A stretch of 64,000 nt of DNA from ZC4RG20 sp963702105 (lineage in GTDB: Bacteria; Pseudomonadota; Gammaproteobacteria; Steroidobacterales; Rariloculaceae), in NCBI GenBank assembly GCA_963702105.1, contig OY969712.1, forward strand, positions 3,286,001 to 3,350,000, given 5' to 3'. The notes beneath the pieces are model-generated. The model saw only the letters and a list, made by a program, of their open reading frames with translations, was not told the DNA's origin and ran no database searches. Position numbers and translations under genes: made by a program. Shown in pieces: positions 18,417-27,226 of this stretch (positions within the stretch are counted from its first letter, which is position 1; each line of letters begins with the position of its first letter).

Positions 18417-18503
18417 GGTTCGTCGTCACGCTCCACGGCTCGGCATGCCTTCGATTCGAGGTCGCGGAGCGTCATCCGCTTCCTCGGCCCGCCGCCGAAA
18501 GTC

Positions 18504-19040
18504 TTACGGCTTCCAGCCTTCGGGCGGCTCGGTGCCCCCCTTGATCTGACGCGTCTTATACCGCCACTGGCCGTCTACCCTCACGAACGTGGAGTATTCC
18601 CTGCCCTGCGCCCGTATCCGCGGTGTGTCGCCCTGCTTCTCCATGAGGTACTCCGTGAATACGAGCTGCGCAGTCGCCGTATCCCCGTGCACGACGATGA
18701 GCGGATTGCCGATCGTCACATTGAAGGAGTAGGCCTTCTGGATGCCGCTGTCTTGCCCCGCGCGCGTATACGCTTTTGCTATGCCATCCCACCCTTTGTA
18801 GTGCGTCGCGCCCAGAATCAGCTCGGCATCCTTGGCGTAGAACGCAGGGAAGCTTTCCGCATTCTCGTTGCCGAAGTTGTAGTAGTAACGCGTGATCAGG
18901 TCCTGAATCTGTGCGCGGTCGACCAGCGTCTGCGCGGTCACCTCCTGCGCATGCGCGGCCGGGATGGTCGCGAGCGCAAGGCCGAACGCCAGGGCCAAGG
19001 CACCGAGTCCCGCTCGGCTCCGATCGTTTCCAAAAGTCAT
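18504..19040 (-). CDS. secreted NTF2-like (SnoaL-type) protein
   Basis: A 178-residue protein with a signal peptide ending at AHA before QEV (about residue 30). The mature part has the NTF2-like cone-fold pattern: VDRAQIQDLITRYYYNFGNEN, FPAFYAKDAELILG, a central HGDTATAQLVFTEYLME strand pair and a final VDGQWRYKTRQIKGG. Such exported domains are frequent in high-GC proteobacteria and most have no assigned reaction. The start has a GGGAGG ribosome site. A second, distantly similar protein lies at 26.6 kb. Confidence 0.75.
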   Translation of the reverse strand: MTFGNDRSRAGLGALALAFGLALATIPAAHAQEVTAQTLVDRAQIQDLITRYYYNFGNENAESFPAFYAKDAELILGATHYKGWDGIAKAYTRAGQDSGIQKAYSFNVTIGNPLIVVHGDTATAQLVFTEYLMEKQGDTPRIRAQGREYSTFVRVDGQWRYKTRQIKGGTEPPEGWKP

Positions 19041-19167
19041 CGTGAGTACCCTCCCCATCTCCGTTTCAAGGGCCGAAACCAGCCCCAACGGAAGGTAGGG
19101 CAATCTTCGGCGAAGGGCAAGAAGCCGGCCGGCCCGCGCGGGCACCGAGCTCACAGCGGACTTCGTT

Positions 19168-19983
19168 TCAAGATCGGGGCTCTTCCTTACCCGGCGCCGC
19201 GGCAGAGCCCGCCAGCAGACCCCCGTCGACGTTCAGCTCCGTGCCCGTCATGTAGGCGGCTCCGTCGGTCGCCAGGAAAACGGCGACCGCGGCCACTTCC
19301 TCCGGCGTGCCAAACCGGCGCGCGGGCGTTTCACGCACGAGGCTCTTCATCCTTGCTTCTCGATCGGGCCCCGTCCCGAGCATCGGCTCCCACATTGGGG
19401 TCAGGATTGCGGCGGGATGGATAGAGTTGCAACGGATCGCAAGCCCCTCTTCCGCGCAGTACAGCGCCACGGATTTCGTATGATTCCGTACGGCGGCCTT
19501 CGAGGCGGCATATGCGGCGGCCCGAGGTATGCCGACGAGCCCCGAGCGCGAAGACACGTTGATGATCGAACCGGCGCCATGGCGGCGCATCGAGCGGATC
19601 GCGTACTTGCAGCCCAAGAACACGCCGTCGAGGTTCGTCCGGTGGACGTCGCGCCAATCTTCGAGACTCGCATGCTCCGGGTCATGCAACACGGCGCCGC
19701 CTTCCAATCCCGTAATACCGGCATTGTTGACCAAGACATCGAGCCGGCCGTTCTCAGCCTCGATGGCGGACATCACGTCCCGCCACTCGCCTTCTTCTCG
19801 GACGTCGAGGTGCACATACCGAGCTCTCGGCCCCAGCGAGTCGGCGACCTGTTGGCCGAGCTCGTCGTTGATGTCGCTGACATAGACGAAGGCGCCGGCG
19901 CCAGCGAAAGCGCGCGCAGTCGCCTCGCCGATGCCTCGCGCCGCGCCCGTAATCAACGCGACCTTTCCACTGAGACTGCTCAT
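19168..19983 (-). CDS. short-chain dehydrogenase/reductase
   Basis: Classical SDR, 271 residues. Cofactor motif TGAARGIG at 12-19, with D37 after the second strand suggesting preference for NAD(H); NNAG at 86-89; N117, S145, Y158 and K162 make the complete catalytic tetrad (YAASK). The C-terminal region ending in MTGTELNVDGGLLAG is standard. It follows the GNAT fragment with no gap, and the NTF2-like gene follows 127 bases later on the same strand. The substrate is unknown. Confidence 0.9.
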   Translation of the reverse strand: MSSLSGKVALITGAARGIGEATARAFAGAGAFVYVSDINDELGQQVADSLGPRARYVHLDVREEGEWRDVMSAIEAENGRLDVLVNNAGITGLEGGAVLHDPEHASLEDWRDVHRTNLDGVFLGCKYAIRSMRRHGAGSIINVSSRSGLVGIPRAAAYAASKAAVRNHTKSVALYCAEEGLAIRCNSIHPAAILTPMWEPMLGTGPDREARMKSLVRETPARRFGTPEEVAAVAVFLATDGAAYMTGTELNVDGGLLAGSAAAPGKEEPRS

Positions 19984-20139
19984 CTAATCCAAAACGCAGT
20001 GTTTCCGCCTTTGGTGCTCGGATCGCGTCAACAGGAATGCTGTCTTCTGCGCCTCCCAACCCTGCTTCTTGTAGAACTCTTCCTTGCCTGCCTCCGAGGT
20101 CAAGGTCACGAACTGACACCCCTCCAGAAGCAGCTTCAT
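19984..20139 (-). pseudogene. C-terminal fragment of a GNAT acetyltransferase
   Basis: A 51-codon frame whose sequence, GCQFVTLTSEAGKEEFYKKQ followed by GWEAQKTAFLL, matches the end of a GNAT N-acetyltransferase (the beta-strand and F-Y-x-K-x-G-W segment that close the fold). The acetyl-CoA-binding part (Q/R-x-x-G-x-G/A) is missing. Upstream codons in the same frame keep only weak resemblance for about 12 residues. It begins with an ATG that overlaps the VOC stop (ATGA) and ends exactly where the SDR begins. It looks like a gene remnant, although translation as a short peptide is possible. Confidence 0.5.
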
Positions 20140-20597
20140 GACCGCTTGCGGACTCCCGTTCTCGAGCGAGCGGCCTCCCGGTCCTCGGCATCGTCCACGC
20201 GGCCGCCGCGATCCAGCAGCTCCCAGGCGAAGTCGTAGAACACTCGAAACAGATTGCCGTCCAAGTCCGCCGACGTAAACTCGTGCAGGTTCCACGGCTT
20301 CGACTCGGGCTTTTCGACGATTCGTGCTCCGCTGTTGCTCCACGCCTCGTGCAACTCGTTCACTTCCGCCTTGCTGCCGAGATTGATCCAAACCACCACC
20401 GGGGCTCGCGCGCGGCCATCATTGCGAAAGGCCTCGTCGGTCAAGAAAAGCCTGCAAGCGCCTCTCGACACTTGCCCGATGCCGTCCGTGCCCCAGTCCC
20501 AATGAAACCCTAGGCACTTTTCGTAGTAGAGCGCGGCGCGCGTGACAGCAATGACGGGAAGCTCCGGAGCTGCGCAAGGAAACGCTTCATTCGCCAT
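20136..20597 (-). CDS. VOC family protein
   Basis: About 153 residues of vicinal-oxygen-chelate fold. It opens with APELPVIAVTRAALYYEKCLGFHWDWG, where the strand, helix and LGF are diagnostic. A second module reads VVVWINLGSKAEVNELHEAW and FTSADLDGNLFRVFYDF, with the usual D-x-D/N-G-N before the last strand. The internal ATG is preferred over one five codons upstream because GGAGG lies at good spacing before it. The last 25 residues (RVDDAEDREAARSRTGVRKRS) fall outside the fold. Confidence 0.75.
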   Translation of the reverse strand: MANEAFPCAAPELPVIAVTRAALYYEKCLGFHWDWGTDGIGQVSRGACRLFLTDEAFRNDGRARAPVVVWINLGSKAEVNELHEAWSNSGARIVEKPESKPWNLHEFTSADLDGNLFRVFYDFAWELLDRGGRVDDAEDREAARSRTGVRKRS

Positions 20598-20861
20598 CAG
20601 CAGGCCCTCCATTCTTGCGCGTTCCAGGGTCGAGCGCTAAAGCCGCCGGCGAAACTTCCGGACTCACCCGGAACGCGTGGCCGTTGAGAAGAGCAAGGCT
20701 GCGCGGCTGCACGTTTTCGAAGTCGATGAGCAGATAGTTCTGTTTCAACGTGCGCTCCGGGCAACGCCTGAGATTCAGTTTCTGTCCGACAGTCGCTTTC
20801 GCCCCCCGAACGGCGGGACCGCCCGGCCGGACGTTGCCCAGCCGGAACGTCCGATCGCGGA

Positions 20862-21758
20862 TCAGCGGTTTCCTACGGTCGCTTCGATGGCGATCGGCCC
20901 CATGAGCGAGGCTTCGGAATGCGGTCCCTGCCCCGCCGGCATATTGTCCTGATATGTGCTGATCCGCATTTCGTTGTTGGTGACGTGCGCGGTGACCTGA
21001 TTATGGTACGGCAAGGCGCCGAAGCCCCAGTCTTCGTGCAGGATGTTGAACTTGAGCGTATCGCCTTCGATCTCGAAGTCGTCGAGCACGGCCATCGTGT
21101 ACGGATTGTCGCAGCGGCCGCAGACCATCCCGCGAAGACCGCGCCCAAAGCGCCGAATGATGAAAAACTGCTTGTCGATACCGGCGCCGTACCCGAGCCA
21201 GACACCGGCGACCTTCGCGGGCGTCAGAGCCTCCCAAGGCCCCGGCGGCACGTAACGCCGCGGCGCCGGCCCCCCGCCGGGTGGGCCGCCGGCCGCTCGC
21301 GGCCTTTGAACCTCGGGCACGGCCGCGCCCGGGAGCGGCGGCAGCCGCGTAACGGGTATGGGCGAAGGCGCCGGCCCGCGCGGGTCCTTGTGCAGAGCCC
21401 ATTCGAACGCGCCCCCGCCGGGCGCTCCGCTCATGCCGCTCACGAGCAGACGGCCGTCCTCGATCCGCGCCTTCGCATGGTCGATATAGGCTGTACTGCC
21501 ATCCGGCTCGACGTGGGTGACGGCGAACGTGAGGCCGTCCTCGCCGAACTCGCCGTCCACGAACGCGAGCGTCGTCGCGTCGCTGCAATGCGTGCAGGAG
21601 ATGCCTCTGACGCGGTCCCCGCGAATCGAGAAATCGAAGACGTGGGGCACTTCATCGTGAGGATCGGTCGTCCAGCCGCCGCGGTAGTCGTCGGCGTCGA
21701 GCGCATGGGCGCTGTGCCCGAGGGCAAGTGCAGCCGCGAGCGTCAGCCACTTGTGCAT
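20862..21758 (-). CDS. secreted protein of unknown function
   Basis: A 298-residue exported protein: signal peptide HKWLTLAAALALGHSAHA, then two similar halves joined by a proline- and glycine-rich linker (about residues 140-180). Each half has a buried C-x-x-C: ISCTHCSDATTLAFVDGEF in the first and MVCGRCDNPYTMAVLDDFEI in the second, both followed by strands (GLTFAVTHVEPDG and TLKFNILHEDWG). This indicates an internal duplication, and the cysteine pairs could bind metal or form disulfides. I do not recognise the family. It has an AAGGGGG ribosome site and is divergent from the alpha-glucuronidase gene. Confidence 0.7.
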   Translation of the reverse strand: MHKWLTLAAALALGHSAHALDADDYRGGWTTDPHDEVPHVFDFSIRGDRVRGISCTHCSDATTLAFVDGEFGEDGLTFAVTHVEPDGSTAYIDHAKARIEDGRLLVSGMSGAPGGGAFEWALHKDPRGPAPSPIPVTRLPPLPGAAVPEVQRPRAAGGPPGGGPAPRRYVPPGPWEALTPAKVAGVWLGYGAGIDKQFFIIRRFGRGLRGMVCGRCDNPYTMAVLDDFEIEGDTLKFNILHEDWGFGALPYHNQVTAHVTNNEMRISTYQDNMPAGQGPHSEASLMGPIAIEATVGNR

Positions 21759-21794
21759 CGAATTCCCCCTTCTCGAGCCGAGTCCTCGCAACGC

Positions 21795-21812
21795 GAATTC
21801 TATACACAATTC
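21795..21812. promoter_or_regulatory. inverted repeat between divergent genes
   Basis: GAATT and AATTC flank eight bases (CTATACAC) in the divergent spacer ahead of the alpha-glucuronidase. TATACA on the plus strand and TAGAAT on the minus strand within this AT-rich patch could serve as -10 elements. It is a candidate operator and promoter core, judged by eye. Confidence 0.25.
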
Positions 21813-21923
21813 GGAAGCCTTCGCCGGATCCGGAGCATCCTCGGCCCTCCGCGGCCGCCCGCTTGACGGCTCCTCGCGATCCCGTATCGTCTCGGGACCC
21901 GGCACGTCATCTCGCGAGGCGTC

Positions 21924-24074
21924 ATGAACCGCTCGGCACTCGGCACGCTCGCTCCGTTTCTGCTCGCCGCGCTTCTCGCACGGCCTTTGCAAGCCGAGGA
22001 CGGCTACCGGCTGTGGCTGCGCTACGACGAGCTGGATACGGCGACGCGGACGGCGCTCGAGCTCCGCATCCGCCGGCTCGTCGCCCCGCAGCTGCGCTCG
22101 GCCCGCCTCGAAGCCGCGGTCGCCGAGCTCGAGCGCGGTTTCGGCGGCCTGCTCGGCCACGACGTGCCGCTCGAGACGCAGGCCGCGGACGGCGCGGTGC
22201 TGATCGGGACGCCGAACACGCTGCCGGCCATCGGCGCGCTGAATCTGCCGCTCACTGGCCTCGGCACCGAGGGGTACCTGATTCGAAGTGTCATCGTGGG
22301 CGGCCACCCCGTCACGGTCGTCGCGGCGAACGACGCGCTCGGCGACGTCTACGGCGCATTCGCCTTGTTGCGCCTCGCGCAGCGGGGGGCGCCCCTCGCG
22401 CACCTCGACATCCGGGACGCGCCGAAGATCAAGCTGCGCATCCTCGATCATTGGGACAATCTCGACCGCTCCGTCGAGCGCGGCTACGCGGGCCGCTCGC
22501 TCTGGGACTGGACGACGCTGCCCGCCTATCGCGACCCGCGCTATACCGACTACGCACGCGCCGATGCCTCGATCGGCATCAACGGCGCCGTGCTCAACAA
22601 CGTCAACGCAAAGGCGGACAGCCTCGACGCCGAGTACATCGCGAAGGCCGCCGCGCTCGCCGACGTCTTTCGTCCGTATGGCGTTCGCGTTTATCTCTCC
22701 GCGCGCTTCAGCGCGCCGATCGAGCTGGGCGGCCTGAAGACCGCTGACCCGCTCGATCCGGCGGTCCGCGCCTGGTGGCGCGCAAAGGCGAATGAGATCT
22801 ACGAGGCCATCCCCGATTTCGGCGGCTTTCTCGTCAAGGCGAACTCGGAGGGCCAGCCCGGGCCGCAAGACTACGGCCGCACCCACGCCGACGGCGCGAA
22901 TATGCTCGCAACGGCGCTTGCGCCCCACGGCGGCGTGGTTCTGTGGCGGGCATTCGTGTACGGCGGGAACCCCGAAGACCGCGCAAAACAAGCGTATGCC
23001 GAGTTCGCGCCCCTCGACGGCAAGTTCGCTCCGAACGTGATCCTGCAGGTCAAGAACGGGCCCATCGACTTTCAACCGCGCGAGCCCTTCCACCCTCTCT
23101 TCGGCGCGATGCCGAAAACGCCGCTCGCGCTCGAGCTGCAGATCACCAAGGAATATCTCGGCTTCGCCACGCATCTCGTCTACCTCGGCAAACTCTTCGA
23201 GGAAGTGCTCGACGCGGACACGTACACGCACGGCCCGGGCTCGACGGTCGCGCGCGTCGTCGACGGCTCGCTCGAAGGCCACTCACTGTCGGCGATCGCG
23301 GGCGTCGCGAACACGGGCACGGACCGGGACTGGTGCGGCTCACCGTTCAATCAGGCCAACTGGTACGCTTTCGGGCGGCTCGCCTGGAACCCGGAGCTCT
23401 CCGCGGACGCGATCGCGCGCGAGTGGCTCGAGATGACGTTCTCGCGCGACCCGCACTTCGTGGACACCGCCGCGGACCTCATGCGCCGATCGCGCGAGGC
23501 ACCCGTCGACTACATGACCCCGCTCGGGCTCGCGCACCAGATGGCCACCGGCACGCATTACGGCCCCGGGCCGTGGGTCGCGAACCTCTCGCGCCCCGAA
23601 TGGAACCCGGTTTACTACAATCGCGCCGACGCGGAAGGCATCGGCTTCGACCGTACGAAGACCGGGAGCGATGCCGTCGCCCAGTACGCCCCGCGCGTCG
23701 CCGAGCGCTTCGGGAACCTTGCGACCGTTCCGGACGAGTACCTGCTCTGGTTCCACCACGTGCCTTGGGACTACGAGATGCGCGACGGCCGCACGCTCTG
23801 GCGGGATCTGGTCCTGCGCTACGAGCGGGGCGTCGCCGAAGTGCGGCAGATGCAGGTCACCTGGGCGGGACTCGAGCGGTACGTAGATCCCGGGCGCTTC
23901 GAGAAGACGGCGGCATTTCTCGAGATTCAGGAACGCGAGGCACAGTGGTGGCGGGACGCGTGCATCGCCTACTTCGAATCGCTCTCACATCGGCCGCTGC
24001 CGCCCGGCGTCCCGCCTCCGCCGCATCCTTTGGCGTACTACGAGAAAATTCGCCACCCCTACGCGCCGCATTGA
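21924..24074 (+). CDS. alpha-glucuronidase, glycoside hydrolase family 67
   Basis: Removes alpha-1,2-linked (4-O-methyl)glucuronic acid from aldouronic acids released from glucuronoxylan. The 716-residue protein starts with a signal peptide (PFLLAALLARPLQA), so it is exported, probably to the periplasm. The GH67 residues are all in place: general acid E309 in KANSEGQPGPQDYGR, and the catalytic base pair D382 (NGPIDFQPREPFHP) and E410 (ELQITKE). Their spacings of 73 and 28 residues equal those of the Cellvibrio japonicus enzyme as I recall it. It is convergent with a sugar symporter and lies 13 kb from xylAB. Confidence 0.95.
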   Translation: MNRSALGTLAPFLLAALLARPLQAEDGYRLWLRYDELDTATRTALELRIRRLVAPQLRSARLEAAVAELERGFGGLLGHDVPLETQAADGAVLIGTPNTLPAIGALNLPLTGLGTEGYLIRSVIVGGHPVTVVAANDALGDVYGAFALLRLAQRGAPLAHLDIRDAPKIKLRILDHWDNLDRSVERGYAGRSLWDWTTLPAYRDPRYTDYARADASIGINGAVLNNVNAKADSLDAEYIAKAAALADVFRPYGVRVYLSARFSAPIELGGLKTADPLDPAVRAWWRAKANEIYEAIPDFGGFLVKANSEGQPGPQDYGRTHADGANMLATALAPHGGVVLWRAFVYGGNPEDRAKQAYAEFAPLDGKFAPNVILQVKNGPIDFQPREPFHPLFGAMPKTPLALELQITKEYLGFATHLVYLGKLFEEVLDADTYTHGPGSTVARVVDGSLEGHSLSAIAGVANTGTDRDWCGSPFNQANWYAFGRLAWNPELSADAIAREWLEMTFSRDPHFVDTAADLMRRSREAPVDYMTPLGLAHQMATGTHYGPGPWVANLSRPEWNPVYYNRADAEGIGFDRTKTGSDAVAQYAPRVAERFGNLATVPDEYLLWFHHVPWDYEMRDGRTLWRDLVLRYERGVAEVRQMQVTWAGLERYVDPGRFEKTAAFLEIQEREAQWWRDACIAYFESLSHRPLPPGVPPPPHPLAYYEKIRHPYAPH

Positions 24075-24134
24075 ACTCGGTCTCGCCGCTCGCCGCGGCG
24101 CTCGCGCCCGTCTGCGGAGCGCTTCTGCCGAGCG

Positions 24135-25604
24135 CTACCGCCGCTCCAACCCGAGCGGCCCGGGCGCCCCGAGCGCCTCTTCCTCGCCCGCGTCCGCCAG
24201 CTGCCAAAGGGCCTCGATGCTCTCGAGCGTATGCCCCTTGGTCTCAGGCACGAGCTTCCAGACGAACAGCGCGGCCGCGAACGACACGACACCGTAGATC
24301 CAGTAGGAGAACCCGTGATTGAAGTGCGCCGTGAGCCAGCTGTTGTCGTTCAAGACAGGGAACGTCTGGGAGACTAGGAAATTTGCGATCCACTGTGCGG
24401 CGACCGCAATGGACATGGCGGCTCCGCGGATCTTGTTCGGGAAGATCTCGGCAAGCAGCACCCAGGTCACGGGGCCCCACGAGAATGCGAAAGAGCCCGT
24501 GTAGGTCAGCATGAAGAACAGCGACGCGACCCCCACGTGGTGCGTCGCGAACGTGAGCCCGAGCGCGAGCATGCTGAACCCCATGCCGAGGGCCCCGGCG
24601 ATCTGCAGAGGCCGGCGCCCCCAGTGGTCCACGGTCTTGATCGCGAGGATCGTGAACGTGAGGTTGATGGCGCCGACGACGATCGTCTGCAGCAGCGATG
24701 CACCCGTGTCGGCGCCGGCGTTGCGGAAAATCTCCGGCGCGTAATAGAGCACGACGTTGATGCCGACGAACTGCTGGAAGACGGAGAGCATGATGCCGAT
24801 GACGACTACGAGAGCCCCGAAGGAGAACAGCGAGGCGGAGTCGTGGTGGCGAACCCGCCACTTGATCTCGTCGAGGATCTCGCGCGTCTTCTCCGCGGGG
24901 TTGATCCGGTTCAGCACGGCCTCGGCCTGTGCTTCTTGCCCCCGCAGGACGAGCCAGCGCGGGCTTCGCGGCACAAAGAAAAGCAGCGCAAGGAAGACCA
25001 GGGCCGGCACGAGCTCCGACGCGAACATCCAGCGCCAGCCGACCGTGTTGAGCCAGGCGTCGTTGCCGAGCAGCGCGATCGAGTAGTTGACGAAGTAAAC
25101 GACGAGCATGCCGAAGACGATGGCGAATTGATTCCACGAGACGAGCCTGCCGCGCCGGTCCTCCGGAGCGATCTCGGCGATGTACATGGGCGAGATCATG
25201 GACGCGAGCCCTACGCCGATGCCGCCGACGATGCGGTAGACGATGAATGCGGCCAGGTACTGATGGTTGCCGGGGCCGACAGGCGCGAGGCCGATCTCGG
25301 GCACGGCGGAGCCGACCGCGGAAATCAGGAACAATCCGGCCGCGAGCATGAGGCTGGTGCGGCGCCCGAAGCGGGCTGCGCAATAGCCGCCAAACACGGC
25401 GCCGATCACGCAGCCGATCAGTGCGCTCGAGACCGCGAAACCGAGCAGCGAATTGGCGCTGAGCTCCGAAAGATGGGCCGGATCGATGAAGTAGGCGCGC
25501 AGCGAGCTCACCGCTCCGGAGATCACGGCCGTGTCGTAGCCGAACAGCAAGCCGCCGAGCGTCGCGACGAGCGTGATTCCCACGAGATAGCGATTGTCCG
25601 GCAT
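24135..25604 (-). CDS. sugar/H+ symporter, major facilitator sugar-porter family
   Basis: A 489-residue, 12-helix inner-membrane transporter resembling the D-xylose/H+ symporter XylE. The sugar-porter signatures are present: GGLLFGYDTAVISGA in helix 1, GRRTSLMLAAG in loop 2-3, PRSPRWL after helix 6, QQFVGINVVLYYAPEIF in helix 7, DHWGRRPLQIAGA and PETKGHTLESIE at the C-terminus. The ATG is fixed by GGGGGAGG nine bases upstream. Xylose import is the natural guess from the nearby GH67 and xylAB, but related members carry arabinose, galactose or glucose. Confidence 0.9.
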   Translation of the reverse strand: MPDNRYLVGITLVATLGGLLFGYDTAVISGAVSSLRAYFIDPAHLSELSANSLLGFAVSSALIGCVIGAVFGGYCAARFGRRTSLMLAAGLFLISAVGSAVPEIGLAPVGPGNHQYLAAFIVYRIVGGIGVGLASMISPMYIAEIAPEDRRGRLVSWNQFAIVFGMLVVYFVNYSIALLGNDAWLNTVGWRWMFASELVPALVFLALLFFVPRSPRWLVLRGQEAQAEAVLNRINPAEKTREILDEIKWRVRHHDSASLFSFGALVVVIGIMLSVFQQFVGINVVLYYAPEIFRNAGADTGASLLQTIVVGAINLTFTILAIKTVDHWGRRPLQIAGALGMGFSMLALGLTFATHHVGVASLFFMLTYTGSFAFSWGPVTWVLLAEIFPNKIRGAAMSIAVAAQWIANFLVSQTFPVLNDNSWLTAHFNHGFSYWIYGVVSFAAALFVWKLVPETKGHTLESIEALWQLADAGEEEALGAPGPLGLERR

Positions 25605-25645
25605 CGGCGCCTCCCCCAAGTGCCCCAAGTGCGATCAGCAGGCCA

Positions 25646-26578
25646 TCATACGGCCGAAAACGGCGGCGACGGTAGTGCGGACGCCGCTTCGCCGCGCGCC
25701 CCGTCCAGAAGGGCGGCCGCCGCCTCGGCCTCGCGCACGACGTCCGCGGGCAGTACGAGCCGCTCGAGCAAGCGCAGCGCGTTGCGCTCGGTGCTCGCGC
25801 CGGGGCGCACGCGATAATCGAAGAAACCCTCCGCTTCGGGGTCTTCGCGGAAGTGCAGCAGCACGAACCGCTCGCCGAGCAGCGCTTGGAGCTCCACGTC
25901 GTGCGTGGTCACGAGCAACTGTGCCCGGGCGGCAATGGCCTCGAGCAGGGCTTTCGACGCCGCGATGCGTTCGACCGTATTGGTGCCGCTGAACGGCTCG
26001 TCGATGAGGAACAGCCCCCGCTCCCCGCACTCCCGGCGCTCGGCGCGCTCGGCGTAGTCGAGGAAGGAAAGCACGGCCTCGACCTGCGCGAAGTAGTGAC
26101 TCTTCCCAGACTCCACCGAGTGCTCGCCGCGGATGGCGGCCATGACGACAACCTTCGGCACGACGGCTTTGGATGCAAGGCAGACGCCGAGCGTTCTCGC
26201 GAGCAGGACGTTCGTGCCGACCATCTTGATGAAGGTCGTCTTCCCGGCCATGTTCGACCCCGCGACGAGCGCCGAGACGCCGTCGAGCCTGATCGAGTTG
26301 GGCACGGCGCGCTCGACGAGGGGGTGGTACCCGTCGCGAATGTCGATCGAGGCCGTATCGACGACGTGCGGGCGGCAGTGCGCCCCGAGGCGTTCGAGGG
26401 CCGCGGCGACCGCGATCGCAGCATCGAGGGAACCGACGTTCCCATGGCCTCCCCCCCGCGGGAAGGGCGGAGGCTCGCACGGCGGGCGCCCGCAGGCAAG
26501 CGACGCCCGCGCGGCGCTTGCAAGCGCGCGAGCCGCTCGGCCATGATCTCCACATTCGATAGCAGCGGGCTCCGCCAC
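25646..26578 (-). CDS. short MutS-family ATPase
   Basis: A 310-residue protein that keeps only the end of the MutS core and its ATPase: IDIRDGYHPLVERAVPNSI, Walker A GSNMAGKTT, a SKAVVPKVVVMAAIRGEHSVESGKS stretch, Walker B LFLIDEPFSGTN and the H-loop TTHDVEL. Known MutS-like proteins of this type are usually 500-600 residues with membrane helices or core domains before the ATPase. Here a divergent gene begins 60 bases upstream, so there is no room for them. A seven-C run at 26451 marks a possible indel near the N-terminus. It is either a truncated relic or a genuinely short ATPase. Confidence 0.7.
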   Translation of the reverse strand: MAEPAAIECGDHGRAARALASAARASLACGRPPCEPPPFPRGGGHGNVGSLDAAIAVAAALERLGAHCRPHVVDTASIDIRDGYHPLVERAVPNSIRLDGVSALVAGSNMAGKTTFIKMVGTNVLLARTLGVCLASKAVVPKVVVMAAIRGEHSVESGKSHYFAQVEAVLSFLDYAERAERRECGERGLFLIDEPFSGTNTVERIAASKALLEAIAARAQLLVTTHDVELQALLGERFVLLHFREDPEAEGFFDYRVRPGASTERNALRLLERLVLPADVVREAEAAAALLDGARGEAASALPSPPFSAV

Positions 26579-26640
26579 GGACGATTACCGCATCCGGTCG
26601 TGAGAAGCTCAAGAACAACAGTCAGATAGGGAGCGCAAAT

Positions 26641-27159
26641 ATGTCTAGAACGATTTTGGGCCTCGTAGGCGCCGCCGCCCTGGCGGCCGGTTTCGTGTGC
26701 AGCGGCCAAGCAGCCGAACCTGACGCGCTGCAGGCGGCCCAGGACCGCGCGGAGATCCAGGCGCTCATGTGGCATTACGTTCGGGCGCTCGACTCGTTCG
26801 ATGCCGATGCCTACGCGGCGGCGTTCACGGAGGACGGCCAATTCGGGGTCGGTCCGAACGCCGAGAAGGGCCGCCCGGAGCTCAAGAAGATGATCATGGG
26901 GCTCGCGCAGCGGCGTACCGAGCAGGAAAAAGCAGGCAAGCCGGCCGGCCCGCCCATGTACCACATCATCACCAACCCATACATCGAGTTCGTGGACGGC
27001 GACCATGCCCGCTTCCACGGCTACTGGCTCACGGTCTTCGGGCCCGCGGAGGCAAAGGGCACGCCGCGGGTCGCGGCGGCAGGCCAGGAAGTGGACGAGC
27101 TCGTGCGCGTCGACGGCAAGTGGCTCATCAAGCTGCGCAACGTCGCGGTCAAGGACTGA
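26641..27159 (+). CDS. secreted NTF2-like (SnoaL-type) protein
   Basis: A 172-residue protein with a signal peptide ending near GQAAEP (about residue 25). The fold signature is QDRAEIQALMWHYVRALDSFDADAYAAAFTEDGQF, then YHIITNPYIEFVDGDHARFHGYW and VDELVRVDGKWLIKLRNVAVKD. No catalytic assignment is possible. It precedes the ECF sigma factor on the same strand with a 67-base gap, so it may share its transcript. Confidence 0.75.
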   Translation: MSRTILGLVGAAALAAGFVCSGQAAEPDALQAAQDRAEIQALMWHYVRALDSFDADAYAAAFTEDGQFGVGPNAEKGRPELKKMIMGLAQRRTEQEKAGKPAGPPMYHIITNPYIEFVDGDHARFHGYWLTVFGPAEAKGTPRVAAAGQEVDELVRVDGKWLIKLRNVAVKD

Positions 27160-27226
27160 GCCGGACGCCGCGCCGACGCCGGCCGCGGTGCCGGCGCGCA
27201 CACTGTCTTCGATCCATGGACGCGAA

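Noticed and set aside
20677..20952. A 91-codon plus-strand frame in the gap before the duplicated secreted-protein gene
   Set aside because: It has no ribosome site or family resemblance and runs into the coding region of the opposite-strand gene.
20862..23282. An 806-codon open frame on the minus strand opposite the alpha-glucuronidase
   Set aside because: Only its last 298 codons are a real gene. The rest is the arginine- and valine-rich antisense shadow of GH67, which has full catalytic motifs.
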